36,505 nt of DNA, taken from NCBI GenBank assembly GCA_046597375.1, contig JBKJKM010000262.1, forward strand, positions 1 to 36,505, read 5' to 3'. The position numbers were made by a program, and so were the translations under genes. This DNA comes from DATLED01 sp046597375 (GTDB taxonomy: Bacteria; Actinomycetota; Acidimicrobiia; Acidimicrobiales; CADCTF01). A model generated the notes under the pieces. That model saw only the letters and a list, made by a program, of their open reading frames with translations. It was not told the DNA's origin and did not search any database. Shown here one piece after another: positions 1-9,558 of the stretch. The stretch's first letter is position 1; each line of letters opens with the position of its first letter.

Positions 1-339
1 GTCTCTTCGTCGTCTTCCTCGTCGTCGTCGACGACGACGAGGCGCTCCTTGAGGATCTCGTCGAGGCTGGCCTCCACTTCGTCCGGCTGGAGGGCGTCGT
101 CGTCATCGTCGTCGTCGTCCTCGCCTTCGAGGGCCGCCGCCGGCGAGGCCACCGGCACCTCGATGGCGTCATCGTCATCGACGTCGAGGGAATCGTCGAG
201 GGCGTCGTCGTCGTCGACGACGAGGACCTCGTCATCGATCAGATCGTCATCACCGATTTCGTCAAGGTCCTCCTCATCGAGGTCCTCGGGCACGTCGACT
301 TCTTCGTCGATCGGTTCGTCGTCCAGTTCATCAGCCATT
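1..339 (-). CDS. Acidic DUF4193-like protein, C-terminus cut by window edge
   Basis: An open minus-strand frame of 113 codons runs from ATG (337-339) to the left edge without a stop. The N-terminal ~85 residues are almost entirely Asp, Glu and short hydrophobics, including a run of eight Asp. They are followed by the segment ASLDEILKERLVV and a second acidic stretch. Actinobacterial DUF4193 proteins have a similar plan: an acidic N-terminus, a SLEELK-type helix, then a C-terminal zinc ribbon. The zinc-ribbon half would lie beyond the window, so the assignment rests on the helix and the composition only. Asp codons (GAC/GAT) give the plus strand its GTC-rich look. The gene has its own candidate promoter at 590-619 and a leader of about 245 nt. 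It could instead be an unrelated acidic protein. Confidence 0.55.
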
Positions 340-436
340 GCGCGGTCCTTCAGGGGGGTGGGGCGGGCGGACTCTACCCGCACGAGAGCGCTACGGCCGT
401 GCCGTGCCGGCGCCAGGCTCGGCCAGCGGAGGTGTC

Positions 437-537
437 GGGAGTCCAGGAGTCCGTTGGTACCGTCCCCAAGCCCCCGGCCGCTCCCGAAAGAGACGGTCGA
501 GCCTGTGGACGTTCTCTACTTGGACTCCTGGGCTCCC
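437..537. repeat. Large inverted repeat in the leader of the DUF4193-like gene
   Basis: The arms at 437-452 and 522-537 are 16 nt each and pair except at one position (442/532). The core arm CCAGGAGTCC is perfectly matched by GGACTCCTGG. The loop is 69 nt. In a plus-strand RNA the odd position would be a U-G wobble; in a minus-strand RNA it is an A-C mismatch. It lies between the candidate promoter (590-619) and the start codon (339), so it would fold in the 5' leader. Function unknown. Confidence 0.6.
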
Positions 538-589
538 TACCCTGACAACCACCCGCCGCCTAGGCGATCGGACGGCCGAGGACCCCCTA

Positions 590-619
590 GTTATGGCGCG
601 ACCAAGCCGTCGCCGTCAA
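590..619 (-). promoter_or_regulatory. Candidate sigma-70-type promoter for the DUF4193-like gene
   Basis: On the minus strand there is a TTGACG -35 box (614-619), an 18-base spacer and a CATAAC -10 box (590-595). It sits just downstream of the terminator-like hairpin at 636-660 and points toward the ATG at 339. The expected leader is about 245 nt. No other good -35/-10 pair was seen between 340 and 738. Confidence 0.5.
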
Positions 620-635
620 CTGCCGATCGGGCCCG

Positions 636-660
636 AAAAAAGTCTGTGACCAGCGCAGAC
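636..660 (-). terminator. Intrinsic terminator-like hairpin with T6 tract
   Basis: Read on the minus strand, GTCTG and CAGAC (656-660 and 642-646) form a 5-bp stem with a 9-nt loop. Six T follow immediately (636-641). An alternative longer fold pairs GACCAG with CTGGTC further upstream. It lies about 80 nt past the stop of the LysM/M23 gene and just upstream of the next promoter, so it would insulate the two units. The stem is short, hence moderate confidence. Confidence 0.5.
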
Positions 661-687
661 GCGCGTCGACCCTGGTCAGGGGCTATG

Positions 688-715
688 AAAATTTCGCCTC
701 GACGAATGGTCGAGG
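688..715 (-). terminator. Intrinsic terminator-like hairpin after the LysM/M23 peptidase gene
   Basis: On the minus strand CCTCGAC (709-715) pairs perfectly with GTCGAGG (697-703) around a 5-nt loop, followed by CGAAATTTT. It begins about 24 nt after the stop codon at 739-741. Together with the hairpin at 636-660 it makes a tandem terminator. Confidence 0.6.
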
Positions 716-738
716 GTTGACAGCGGGAGCGATCCTGA

Positions 739-1581
739 TTAACGACACCAGACCCGCAGGAGCGGGTAGGGGTCGATCGAGGTCCCGTTGCCCGGCTTCA
801 CCTCGAAGTGCAGGTGGGCCGGGGTGCCGCCGGCGTTGCCGGTCGAGCCGACGCTGCCGATGACGTCGCCGCGGCCGACCCGGCTGCCTGCATTGACCCG
901 GATGTCGTTCATGTGGGCGCCGTAGTACGTGACCCCGTCGTCGCCGTCGAGGTAGTAACCGATACCCGCACGGCCGCCGTTGACGGTGCGGATGGTGCCG
1001 GCGACGCCGGCCACGACGGGAGTACCCCGCTTGGCGAAGAGGTCGTTGCCGCCATGGAGACGCCGGCCCTCACGAGGGGCGCCGAAACTGTTGGAGAAGG
1101 AAAACTTGTCGGCGCCCCGCACCGGGCACAGAGGCCCCTCTGGCGGCGGCACCACGGCGGTGGCGTGCAGCTTCAACTGCCGACCCTCGCGGATGAGGGC
1201 GTCGGCACCCTTCAGTCCATTGCGCTCCACGATGTCGGCCACCGACGTGTTGAAACGCTTGGCCAGCCCGGAGAGGGTGTCCCCCTCCTGGACCTCGTAG
1301 AGCTTGCTGCCGTCTTCGGGATCGGGAGTGGCCGAGGTCGAGATCGGCTTGGCGATGGCCACCTGGGCGGCCTTCGCGTCCGGGACGTTGAGCTTCTGCC
1401 CCTCTCGCACCTTGTTCGGATCGGCGATGGCGTTGGCGGCGGTGAGCGCCAGCAACGGGATCTTGAACTTCGACGCCACCCTCGACAGCGAGTCACCCCG
1501 CTTGAGGGTGTAGGTGCTCGACGCGGCCGAGCCCGTCAGTGCAAGTAGAACAACGACGGCGAGCAGGCGCGCGCTTCTCAT
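739..1581 (-). CDS. Secreted LysM-LysM-M23 peptidase
   Basis: This is a 280-residue exported peptidoglycan endopeptidase or binding protein. I chose the ATG at 1579-1581 because a GGGGAG-type ribosome site lies about 10 nt upstream and because it opens directly on a signal peptide (residues 1-21, RSARLLAVVVLLALTGSAA). An upstream in-frame start at 1647 would add 22 residues ahead of the signal. Two LysM domains follow (about 23-68 and 94-139), then a Lys/Ala/Pro linker and an M23 domain (about 170-280). The LytM zinc ligands are visible: H176 and D180 in HGGND, and H258 in HLHFE, with H223 (GAHMND) as the further active-site His. The motif set is complete, so activity is expected. The gene is followed by a tandem terminator. 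Confidence 0.9.
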   Translation of the reverse strand: MRSARLLAVVVLLALTGSAASSTYTLKRGDSLSRVASKFKIPLLALTAANAIADPNKVREGQKLNVPDAKAAQVAIAKPISTSATPDPEDGSKLYEVQEGDTLSGLAKRFNTSVADIVERNGLKGADALIREGRQLKLHATAVVPPPEGPLCPVRGADKFSFSNSFGAPREGRRLHGGNDLFAKRGTPVVAGVAGTIRTVNGGRAGIGYYLDGDDGVTYYGAHMNDIRVNAGSRVGRGDVIGSVGSTGNAGGTPAHLHFEVKPGNGTSIDPYPLLRVWCR

Positions 1582-1708
1582 GAGAGGTCTCCCCTCTCCG
1601 CCCACGCTCACCTTACCGGATGAAACCTCATTGTCAACACCAAGCACAGAAACAACATCGCCATCCGGCCCGAAATCTTGAGTGACAGGTCTTGAGCTCG
1701 ACGTTGAG

Positions 1709-3313
<1,605 letters not shown>

Positions 3314-3398
3314 CGCCGCCGAGGTTAGGGCGCACCGTCCGGCGGTCGGCGGATGACCTCCGACCGGCTCTTTCGTGAAGCCTCGCCTCACGAAACGG

Positions 3399-4385
3399 TC
3401 AGTGCATCAGGACCAGTTTGCCAAGTTGGTCGCCCCGTTCGAGACGCTCCAGCGCAGCCGGAAAGGTCGAGAGCCCCTCGAAAACCTGATCGACAATGAC
3501 CGCCACGCCCCCGCCGGCCACGAGGGCGCTGACCTCAGCGAACTCGGCGTAGGAGCCCATCGTGGAGCCAATGATCTCGTGCTGCTTGAAAAACAGTCGG
3601 GGTAGGGAGATCTCGACGTTGGAACCGGCCGTGCCGCCACAGGTCACCAGCCGGCCGCCGGGCGCCAGGGCACGGATCGAGCGCTGCCAGGTGGCGGCCC
3701 CGACGTTCTCGAACACGACGTCGGCCGAAACCGGGAAATCCTCGCCCGAGTCGAAGGCCTCCTCGGCGCCCCACTCCACGGCGCGGACTCGCTTGGCCTC
3801 GTCACGCGACGTACCGAAGACCCGAGCCCCGAGGGCCCGTCCGAGGACCAGTCCCGCGCTCGACACGCCACCGCCCACACCGACGACGAGCATGGTCTCC
3901 CCAGCCGCCAGGCGGGCCCGGCGGAGCATCCGCCAGGCCGTCAGGTACACGAGGGGGTAAGCGGCGGCGGCGGCCCACGAGAGCGCCGGCGGCTTGGGCA
4001 CGACGTTCTCCGCTGGCACCACGACCAGCTCCCCGTGGGCGCCCCAACGGTGCTCGCCGAGGATCTCGAAGGATGGGCACAGTGGGCTGTCGCCCCGCTG
4101 GCACACGGCGCATCGACGACAGGAAACGGCCGGGTTGAGGATCACGTCGTCGCCGATGTGGACGTCCTCGACCCCCTCCCCCACGGCCTCCACCACGCCG
4201 GCGCCGTCAGCCCCGGGCACATGGGGCAGCTGCGGTCGGGGAAGGCCGCGCGTGACCCAAAGATCCATGTGGTTGAGCGCACTCGCCACGACCCGCACCC
4301 GGACCTCGCCGGCCGCCGGCTCGGGCACGTCGATGGTGCCGAACCGGTAGCCGCCCGGCGATTCGTCGAGGATCCACGAGAACAT
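3399..4385 (-). CDS. Zinc-binding alcohol dehydrogenase / quinone reductase family (MDR)
   Basis: A 328-residue medium-chain dehydrogenase. The ATG at 4383-4385 was preferred over an in-frame GTG at 4394 because GAGG lies nine bases upstream of the ATG. The N-terminal GroES-like domain carries the family motif VPGADGAGVVEAVGEGV, then a cluster of four cysteines spaced CRRCAVCQRGDSPLC as in the structural zinc lobe. The catalytic-zinc pattern is incomplete: there is no GHE motif. The Rossmann domain has a VVGVGGGVSSAG nucleotide loop. The substrate is unknown; similar proteins act on alcohols, quinones or enoyl compounds with NAD(P)H. It precedes the ThyX-like gene in the same direction. Confidence 0.85.
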   Translation of the reverse strand: MFSWILDESPGGYRFGTIDVPEPAAGEVRVRVVASALNHMDLWVTRGLPRPQLPHVPGADGAGVVEAVGEGVEDVHIGDDVILNPAVSCRRCAVCQRGDSPLCPSFEILGEHRWGAHGELVVVPAENVVPKPPALSWAAAAAYPLVYLTAWRMLRRARLAAGETMLVVGVGGGVSSAGLVLGRALGARVFGTSRDEAKRVRAVEWGAEEAFDSGEDFPVSADVVFENVGAATWQRSIRALAPGGRLVTCGGTAGSNVEISLPRLFFKQHEIIGSTMGSYAEFAEVSALVAGGGVAVIVDQVFEGLSTFPAALERLERGDQLGKLVLMH

Positions 4386-4424
4386 CGAGGTCACCCTCGG
4401 ACCCTACCGTTGGCGCCGATCCGG

Positions 4425-5033
4425 CTAGATGACGACCCGCAGGGCGTCGGGCTCGAGGCGCACGACGAGGGTGCGACCCTCGTCGACCCGCTCGCCGTCG
4501 AGCCAGATCGGGAGGGGCCGTGCGAGTTCGAACGTGAGGGCGGCGCCCCGCCGCGCCTTGATCCCGGGGTGCGGGAGATGGGTGCCCGTCGGCAGCCGTC
4601 GCCGCACTTTGGCCAGGTCGCCGACGGGAAGTCGGGCGTCGAACGTGTCCAGCAACCCGTCGTTGGGGTGGGCGCGCGGGCCGAGATTCCACGGTCCTAC
4701 CCATTGGGCGTTCATGGCGACGACGACCCGGGTCCACCACCGGTTCCGGGCGACCAGGTGCGAGACGAACAGGTGGAGGCGGCCGTCGACCAGCACCTGG
4801 CCCAGGTCGATGGGGAACGTCATGGCCGATGTCGATCGCAGCCGCGCCTCGTCGCCCGGCGCACCCAGCGTCCGGGCGAGGTCGCCGCCGACCACCCCGA
4901 GAACCGGGTACGGGCGCCCGTCACGGCGGGCCGCCTCCACCGCCGCCCGGGCCTCGCCGTCGGAGCGAACGACCACACCATCAACCGGAAGGGGGCCGAC
5001 TTCGCCCCAGGCCTCACCCTTTCGGATCGTCAC
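4425..5033 (-). CDS. Shortened YegS/diacylglycerol-kinase-like protein
   Basis: About 202 residues. The GTG at 5031-5033 overlaps the HelY stop as GTGA, so the gene is probably translationally coupled to helY; a longer frame upstream would overlap helY by 79 bases. The C-terminal half resembles the beta-rich C-terminal domain of lipid kinases: FPIDLGQV (73-80), then an NAQWVGPWNLGPRAHPNDG segment (108-126), then LLDTFDA and, near the end, PLPIWLDGERVDEG. The N-terminal nucleotide-binding domain, normally about 130 residues with a GGDGT motif, is reduced to about 60 residues with GGDL (49-52). Lipid-kinase activity is therefore doubtful. It could be a lipid-binding or regulatory relative. Confidence 0.65.
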   Translation of the reverse strand: MTIRKGEAWGEVGPLPVDGVVVRSDGEARAAVEAARRDGRPYPVLGVVGGDLARTLGAPGDEARLRSTSAMTFPIDLGQVLVDGRLHLFVSHLVARNRWWTRVVVAMNAQWVGPWNLGPRAHPNDGLLDTFDARLPVGDLAKVRRRLPTGTHLPHPGIKARRGAALTFELARPLPIWLDGERVDEGRTLVVRLEPDALRVVI

Positions 5034-7678
5034 CGCAGCTCGGGCGGTCCGACGACCGACGACGCCGAGACCACCCCACGGAAGAGCGCCTCGGCGGCCG
5101 AGCGGCACGCCCGAGCGGTGGCCGGCTCCCCGGCGGCGTCGCCCATCTGGCGGAGCAGGTCGATCAGTTGTTTGATGTTGCGGACGAAATCGCCGCCGGT
5201 CATCTGCTCCTCGGCGATCGTGTCGGAGAGGTCGGCGCCGGTCGCCCAGGCGTAGGCCAATCCGAGAAAACCGGGATCAGGCGGCCGTGTGCCGGGCAGC
5301 CCGGCACCCTCCTCAGCCAAGCGGAGCTCGCGGGCCACGTACTCCAGATCCGACCACCGTCGCCGCACGTCACCCGGCGGGAACCACGGTGTCGGCGCAT
5401 CACCCGGCCCTCGCTTCTCGTAGGTGAACACTGACGCCAGTCCGGCCACCTCTCCCACGCCGAGCCCGTCGAAGAGTCCGGTGCGCAGGCACTCGGCGAC
5501 CAACAAGTCGCTCTCGTGGTAGAGCGAGCGCAATCGTTCTCCGGCCTCGGTCAGCGCCCAGCCGTCGATGTAGCCCCACGATTCGAGCACCTGCAACACC
5601 CGGTCGAATTGCCGGGCCAGAGACTCGGACCGTTGCAACGTGGCGTGTCGGATGGCCTGCAGTTCCCGCTCCCTCTCGTCGGCCTTCCAGGCCGCCCGGA
5701 GGTGGGATTTGAGGTCAGGACACGTGGTCACCGAATGGGCCGCGACCGACTCGACGAGCGCCCGCGCCCGGGCGGCTTTCCCGTGCACGGGACCGACGTC
5801 GTTCCCGCCTTGGAACTCCACGATCCGTAACGCCGTGGCCACGGCTCTGGTGAAGGTGTGGTTGTTGGGCAGGAACGGCACCGGCAGGGCGATGTTGGCG
5901 ACGGCGCGGGGTGGGACCGGAAAGTCCCCACTGGTCAGTTGCACCCGTTTCCCCGAGAGGTTGACGGCACCCAGCACCTTCCCCCCTTTGCGGGCGGCCG
6001 TGGTGATCACAGCGACCCGTCCGCCGGATGACTGACCGGGCACGACGAGCACGTCACCGGGCCCGATTCGGTCGAGGGCCCGCTCGACGTCGGCTTTGGC
6101 CGCCGGCTTGACCCGCTGCGCCTGCTCCGCCTCTTGCCGCAACCGGCGGTAGTCGCCGATGTCGCCGAGGTCGCACTCGACGCCCGCCCGGAGCTCGGCC
6201 ACCTCGGCGGCAAGGGTGGCGGTGCGCCGCTCGTCACGCACCACGGCCGAGTCGGAGCGGTACTGGGCGAACGAGAGGTTCAACAGGTGATGGGCCTGGG
6301 CCGGCTCGTAACGGCGGACCAGGTTGGCGGCCATGTTGTACGTCGGGCGGAAGGCCGACGTCAGCTCGTACGAGCGCGTCGAGGCCAGGGAGGCCACCTC
6401 GTCAACGGCCACGAACGGCGACCACAACACGATGCCGTAGCCGACGTCGTCGATGCCCCGCCGTCCGGCTCGGCCGGTGAGCTGGGTGTACTCCCCCGGC
6501 GTGAGCTTCTCGTGGCCCTCCCCGGTGAACTTGGTGAGCTTCTCGATGACCACCGACCTTGCCGGCATATTGATGCCGAGGGCCAGGGTCTCGGTCGCGA
6601 ACACCGCTTTCACGAGGGCGCGAGTGAAGCAGGCCTCCACGGCCTCTTTGAAGGGCGGCACCATCCCGGCGTGATGGGCCGCCAGCCCGGCCTCGAGTCC
6701 GCGCAGCCAGGCGCCGTAGTCGAGCACCCGGAGGTCGTCTTCGGAGAGCCCGCTGACCTTCGCCTCGGCAATGGCCCGGATCTCGGCCCGCTCCTCGGGC
6801 GTGGTCAGGCGGATGCCGGCGCTCAGGCACTGCGAGACGGCGTCGTCGCAGGCCGCACGACTGAAGATGAACGTGATGGCGGGGAGCATGTCGCGGGCGC
6901 CGAGCACGGCGATCACCTCGGCCCGCCGGGGGGTGAAGAGACGTCCGCGCCGGATACCGCGCCCGACCCGGGGCTGTACCTCCTGCCTCGATCTGGCGTC
7001 CCCGCGCTCGAGTTGCTCGGCCTCCGGGTTGGGACGGCCGTCGACGAGGGTCGGCAGCAGCAGGGGTTGCTCGAGGTGGCGGTCACCCATGAGGTAGAGG
7101 TTGTGAAGGGTGACCGGTCGCCGTTCCTCGATGACCGTCTCGGTGGCGCCCCGCACGGTACCGATCCAGTCGGCAAACTCCTCGGCGTTGCTGACCGTCG
7201 CCGACAGGCAGACAAGAACGACCTCCGGTGGCGTGTGGATGATGACTTCCTCCCACACGGGTCCGCGATAGGTGTTCTGGAGGTAGTGCACCTCGTCGAG
7301 CACCACGTAGCGCAACCGCTCCAGCGAGCGGCTCCCGCCGTAGATCATGTTCCGCAACACCTCGGTCGTCATGACGACGATCGGGGCATCACCGTTGACG
7401 GCGTTGTCGCCTGTGAGCAGGCCGACGGCCTCGTCGCCGTGCCGTGCCACCAGGTCGCGATACTTCTGGTTCGACAGAGCCTTCAGCGGGGTCGTGTAGA
7501 ACGCCTTGACGCCCTCGGCCAGAGCTTTGGCCACGGCGTACTCGGCTACGACGGTCTTGCCCGAACCGGTCGGCGCAGCCACCAGCACCGACCGTCCGCC
7601 GTCGAGCGCATCGAAGGCCCGACGTTGGAACTCGTCGAGCTCGAACCCGAAGGAGGCCTCGAACTCGGATCGGTTCAC
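5030..7678 (-). CDS. helY: HelY-like DEAD/DEAH RNA helicase (Ski2/Mtr4 family)
   Basis: An 882-residue helicase, close to the roughly 900 residues of mycobacterial HelY. Motifs in order: Q-motif-like FELDEFQRRAFDAL near the start, Walker A AAPTGSGKT, TTPLKALSNQK (motif Ia), DEVH (motif II) in LDEVHYLQNTYRGPVWEE, SAT (motif III), AAHHAGMVPPFKEAVE, and QLTGRAGRRGID (motif VI). The C-terminal part resembles the DSHCT domain of Ski2-type helicases. It probably unwinds structured RNA in decay or processing. It starts with GTG just after a GGAGG and ten bases after the tatC stop. The tatB-tatC-helY order matches the known actinobacterial neighbourhood. Confidence 0.95.
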   Translation of the reverse strand: MNRSEFEASFGFELDEFQRRAFDALDGGRSVLVAAPTGSGKTVVAEYAVAKALAEGVKAFYTTPLKALSNQKYRDLVARHGDEAVGLLTGDNAVNGDAPIVVMTTEVLRNMIYGGSRSLERLRYVVLDEVHYLQNTYRGPVWEEVIIHTPPEVVLVCLSATVSNAEEFADWIGTVRGATETVIEERRPVTLHNLYLMGDRHLEQPLLLPTLVDGRPNPEAEQLERGDARSRQEVQPRVGRGIRRGRLFTPRRAEVIAVLGARDMLPAITFIFSRAACDDAVSQCLSAGIRLTTPEERAEIRAIAEAKVSGLSEDDLRVLDYGAWLRGLEAGLAAHHAGMVPPFKEAVEACFTRALVKAVFATETLALGINMPARSVVIEKLTKFTGEGHEKLTPGEYTQLTGRAGRRGIDDVGYGIVLWSPFVAVDEVASLASTRSYELTSAFRPTYNMAANLVRRYEPAQAHHLLNLSFAQYRSDSAVVRDERRTATLAAEVAELRAGVECDLGDIGDYRRLRQEAEQAQRVKPAAKADVERALDRIGPGDVLVVPGQSSGGRVAVITTAARKGGKVLGAVNLSGKRVQLTSGDFPVPPRAVANIALPVPFLPNNHTFTRAVATALRIVEFQGGNDVGPVHGKAARARALVESVAAHSVTTCPDLKSHLRAAWKADERERELQAIRHATLQRSESLARQFDRVLQVLESWGYIDGWALTEAGERLRSLYHESDLLVAECLRTGLFDGLGVGEVAGLASVFTYEKRGPGDAPTPWFPPGDVRRRWSDLEYVARELRLAEEGAGLPGTRPPDPGFLGLAYAWATGADLSDTIAEEQMTGGDFVRNIKQLIDLLRQMGDAAGEPATARACRSAAEALFRGVVSASSVVGPPELR

Positions 7679-7688
7679 GACCTCCGTC

Positions 7689-8441
7689 CTACCGCTTGAG
7701 CAACTTCCCGAGGAGGATGCTGACCTCGTAGAAGAGGTACATCGGGCCGGCCATGGCCAGCAGGGTGACCGGATCCTGGCTCGGCGTGATCACCGCGGCG
7801 AACACCACGATGGCGATGATCGCCCCGCGCCGCCACTTCCGGAGCTGGGCACTCTTGAGGATCCGCGCCAGTTGGAGGAAGGTCAACAGGATCGGGAACT
7901 CGAAGGACACGCCGAAGGCGACCACGACGAGCATGTACAGCCGCAGGTATTTCGACGGACTGAACAGCGGCACGAGGTTCGGTCCACCGACGCCGATGAG
8001 GAACTCGATGGCCTTCGGGAAGGTGAGGACGGCGACGAAGGCACCCGCGAGGAAAAGCAGGATCGAACTGACGATGAACGGGATGGCGTAGCGCTTCTCG
8101 TTCTTGTGCAGACCGGGAGTGACGAACCGCCACACCTGCCAGAGGATCACGGGCGCGGCGATCACGACGCCGATGAACACGGCCAACTTGATGCGGGTGC
8201 CGAAGCCCTCGAGGGGGTCGATGACGACGAGCTGGCAGGCCTTGCCCTTTTGGGCTTCGCAGTAGGGATCGACGAGAAAGTTCAATGCCCGGTTCGAGAG
8301 GACGAAGCCGATCGTTGAGCCGAACACGAGGGCAAAGACGGACTTGACGATCCGACCCCGCAGCTCGCCGAGGTGCTCGACCAGGGTCATCCGGTCGAAG
8401 CCGGCACCCTCCTGTTGGGGGTTGTCCGCCAGCGCCGTCAC
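7689..8441 (-). CDS. tatC: Twin-arginine translocase subunit TatC
   Basis: A 250-residue polytopic membrane protein. It has the hallmark N-terminal segment MTLVEHLGELRGRI, a periplasmic WQVWRFVTPGLHKNEKR region, FGVSFEFPILL, and the late ITPSQDPVTLLAMAGPMYLFYEVSI segment typical of TatC. Six hydrophobic stretches are visible. TatC is the receptor for twin-arginine signal peptides and exports folded proteins. The GTG start (8439-8441) overlaps the tatB stop as GTGA, indicating translational coupling. A Cys pair (ACQL and PYCEAQ) in the first periplasmic loop may form a disulfide. Confidence 0.97.
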   Translation of the reverse strand: MTALADNPQQEGAGFDRMTLVEHLGELRGRIVKSVFALVFGSTIGFVLSNRALNFLVDPYCEAQKGKACQLVVIDPLEGFGTRIKLAVFIGVVIAAPVILWQVWRFVTPGLHKNEKRYAIPFIVSSILLFLAGAFVAVLTFPKAIEFLIGVGGPNLVPLFSPSKYLRLYMLVVVAFGVSFEFPILLTFLQLARILKSAQLRKWRRGAIIAIVVFAAVITPSQDPVTLLAMAGPMYLFYEVSILLGKLLKR

Positions 8442-8731
8442 GTGGACCGGTCGTCAGGAGCGCCGGGAAGATCGCTCCACAGGTATTTCTGTTCGGCCAC
8501 CGGGCCGGGCGTGGCGGTCACGTCGGTCGACGAGGCCGGCGGCACCGGCGGACCGGCGACAGGCGTCTGCATCGCGTCGCGGATCTCCGCTTGGAAGCCG
8601 GCGCTCATGCGCCGCATCTCGGCCATGGCCCGGCCCACCTGGCGAGCGGCCTCCGGCAATCGGTTGGGACCGAGGACGAGGAGGGCGACGACCAGGATCA
8701 CGAGAATCTCCGGCGCTCCGATGCTTCCCAT
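8438..8731 (-). CDS. tatB: TatA/TatB-family Sec-independent translocase subunit
   Basis: A 97-residue protein with one N-terminal membrane helix (GAPEILVILVVALLVLGPNRLP), the conserved FGP-like hinge as LGPNRLPE, and an amphipathic helix (AARQVGRAMAEMRRMSAGFQ). The rest is Pro/Thr-rich and disordered. The Glu near the start of the helix and the longer tail favour TatB over TatA, but the two cannot be separated confidently on sequence alone. A second TatA is expected elsewhere in the genome. It starts 11 bases after the upstream small membrane protein gene and overlaps tatC by 4 bases. Confidence 0.9.
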   Translation of the reverse strand: MGSIGAPEILVILVVALLVLGPNRLPEAARQVGRAMAEMRRMSAGFQAEIRDAMQTPVAGPPVPPASSTDVTATPGPVAEQKYLWSDLPGAPDDRST

Positions 8732-8742
8732 ATCTCTGCAGT

Positions 8743-8967
8743 CTACGGGGCGAGGGTCGCCGCTGGACGTGCCCGACCGCGGGCGGCGGACAGTCCGGAC
8801 GCCACCTGACGGGCCTCGATCTGCAAGGCCTCGATCGGATCGCGCATCTCGGCCAGCAGGGTGAGCTCCCGACCCAGCGCGCCGGCCTCACGCGCGATGC
8901 GCCGAACGGTGAGGACGATGGGGACGGCGAAGACCACGAGCAGCGCCAGCGGCACCAGCCAGATCAC
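8743..8967 (-). CDS. Small single-pass membrane protein upstream of tatB
   Basis: A 74-residue protein starting with GTG at 8965-8967. Residues 2-20 (IWLVPLALLVVFAVPIVLT) form one membrane helix. They are followed by a charged, helical cytoplasmic segment (RRIAREAGALGRELTLLAEMRDPIEALQIEARQ is helix-prone across about residues 22-54) and a short Ala/Arg tail. I do not recognise a named family. Its tight placement 11 bases before tatB suggests co-transcription with the Tat genes. Confidence 0.65.
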   Translation of the reverse strand: MIWLVPLALLVVFAVPIVLTVRRIAREAGALGRELTLLAEMRDPIEALQIEARQVASGLSAARGRARPAATLAP

Positions 8968-9012
8968 GGAAGCGACCCTACGCGCCGGGCGCCCCGAGTC
9001 GGGCAGGAAACG

Positions 9013-9351
9013 TCAGTCGTCGCCCGGGGACACCGATGCCGTGAGGCGCTCGAACCAGCCGTCCTCCTGCAGGAGCAGGTGGAGCTCGAGGAGGTCGTCG
9101 TAGTCGAGCGGATCGCCGGACTTGGGCTCGTCGAGCTCGGCCGGCAGGCTCCACACGGCCAAGCGGACGCCGGAGGAGACGAGCAGGTCGACAATTCGTT
9201 GCTCGGCCATCTTCGACACCGCCACCGCGCATTGCGGGCAGCGGAAGGCGTAGGAGCCTTGGTTGTTGGACGCACAGACCTGGACGCTGACATCACGAGA
9301 CGTCAGTTCGATGTCGCCGCAGGTTGGGCAGCTGGCCCGGATGGTTGCCAC
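9013..9351 (-). CDS. Zinc-ribbon hypothetical protein
   Basis: A 112-residue soluble protein. I chose the GTG at 9349-9351 because GAAGGGAG lies about 6 bases upstream; an in-frame TTG (9352-9354) is too close to that site. The first half has two Cys pairs, CPTC (about residues 8-11) and CPQC (about 38-41), the pattern of a single zinc ribbon. The second half is acidic and helical, with a DYDDLLELHLLLQEDGWFERL segment. It heads the minus-strand tat-helY cluster and is divergent from the histidine kinase gene. The function is unknown; zinc ribbons of this type often bind nucleic acid or protein. Confidence 0.75.
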   Translation of the reverse strand: MATIRASCPTCGDIELTSRDVSVQVCASNNQGSYAFRCPQCAVAVSKMAEQRIVDLLVSSGVRLAVWSLPAELDEPKSGDPLDYDDLLELHLLLQEDGWFERLTASVSPGDD

Positions 9352-9491
9352 CAAGTTCTCCCTTCATTGCCTCGGCCTTCCCATCGACTCGTTCTTGTCC
9401 CGGGTTGAGTGAACCTTCGGGCCATCTTCTCGGTGGCGACCAGGGTGCAATCGCACGTCGCAGACGAGTCATTGCCGGTGACCAGGACCGA

Positions 9492-9509
9492 CTAGTCCCG
9501 ATGGGCTAG
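9492..9509. repeat. Short hairpin upstream of the histidine kinase gene
   Basis: CTAG-T-CCC, GAT, GGG-CTAG forms a 7-bp stem with one bulged base and a 3-nt loop. It lies 50 bases before the kinase start, in the 207-base divergent spacer. It could be an operator or leader hairpin. I found no convincing -35/-10 pair beside it, and nothing else of note in the spacer. Confidence 0.3.
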
Positions 9510-9558
9510 AGCGAAATACGTCTCAAGGATCACCCCTCCTCCACCCGACGTACCAGGC

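Noticed and set aside
1..340. GTC-rich repetitive stretch resembling a tandem repeat or CRISPR-like array, with a Ser-rich plus-strand frame at 49-720
   Set aside because: It is the complement of Asp codons in the acidic minus-strand protein. There is no repeat-spacer periodicity, and the Ser-rich frame is an antisense shadow.
1582..1708. Possible cyclic-di-AMP (ydaO-type) riboswitch ahead of the LysM/M23 gene
   Set aside because: These riboswitches often precede such genes in actinobacteria, but this 127-base gap lacks room for the full structure and shows no recognisable conserved elements.
6134..7699. 521-codon plus-strand frame opposite helY
   Set aside because: The helicase motifs on the minus strand are unmistakable. 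Long antisense frames are expected at this GC content.
9355..9558. Promoter for the histidine kinase, with TTGCCG at 9472-9477 as a -35 box
   Set aside because: No acceptable -10 box at 16-19 bases downstream.
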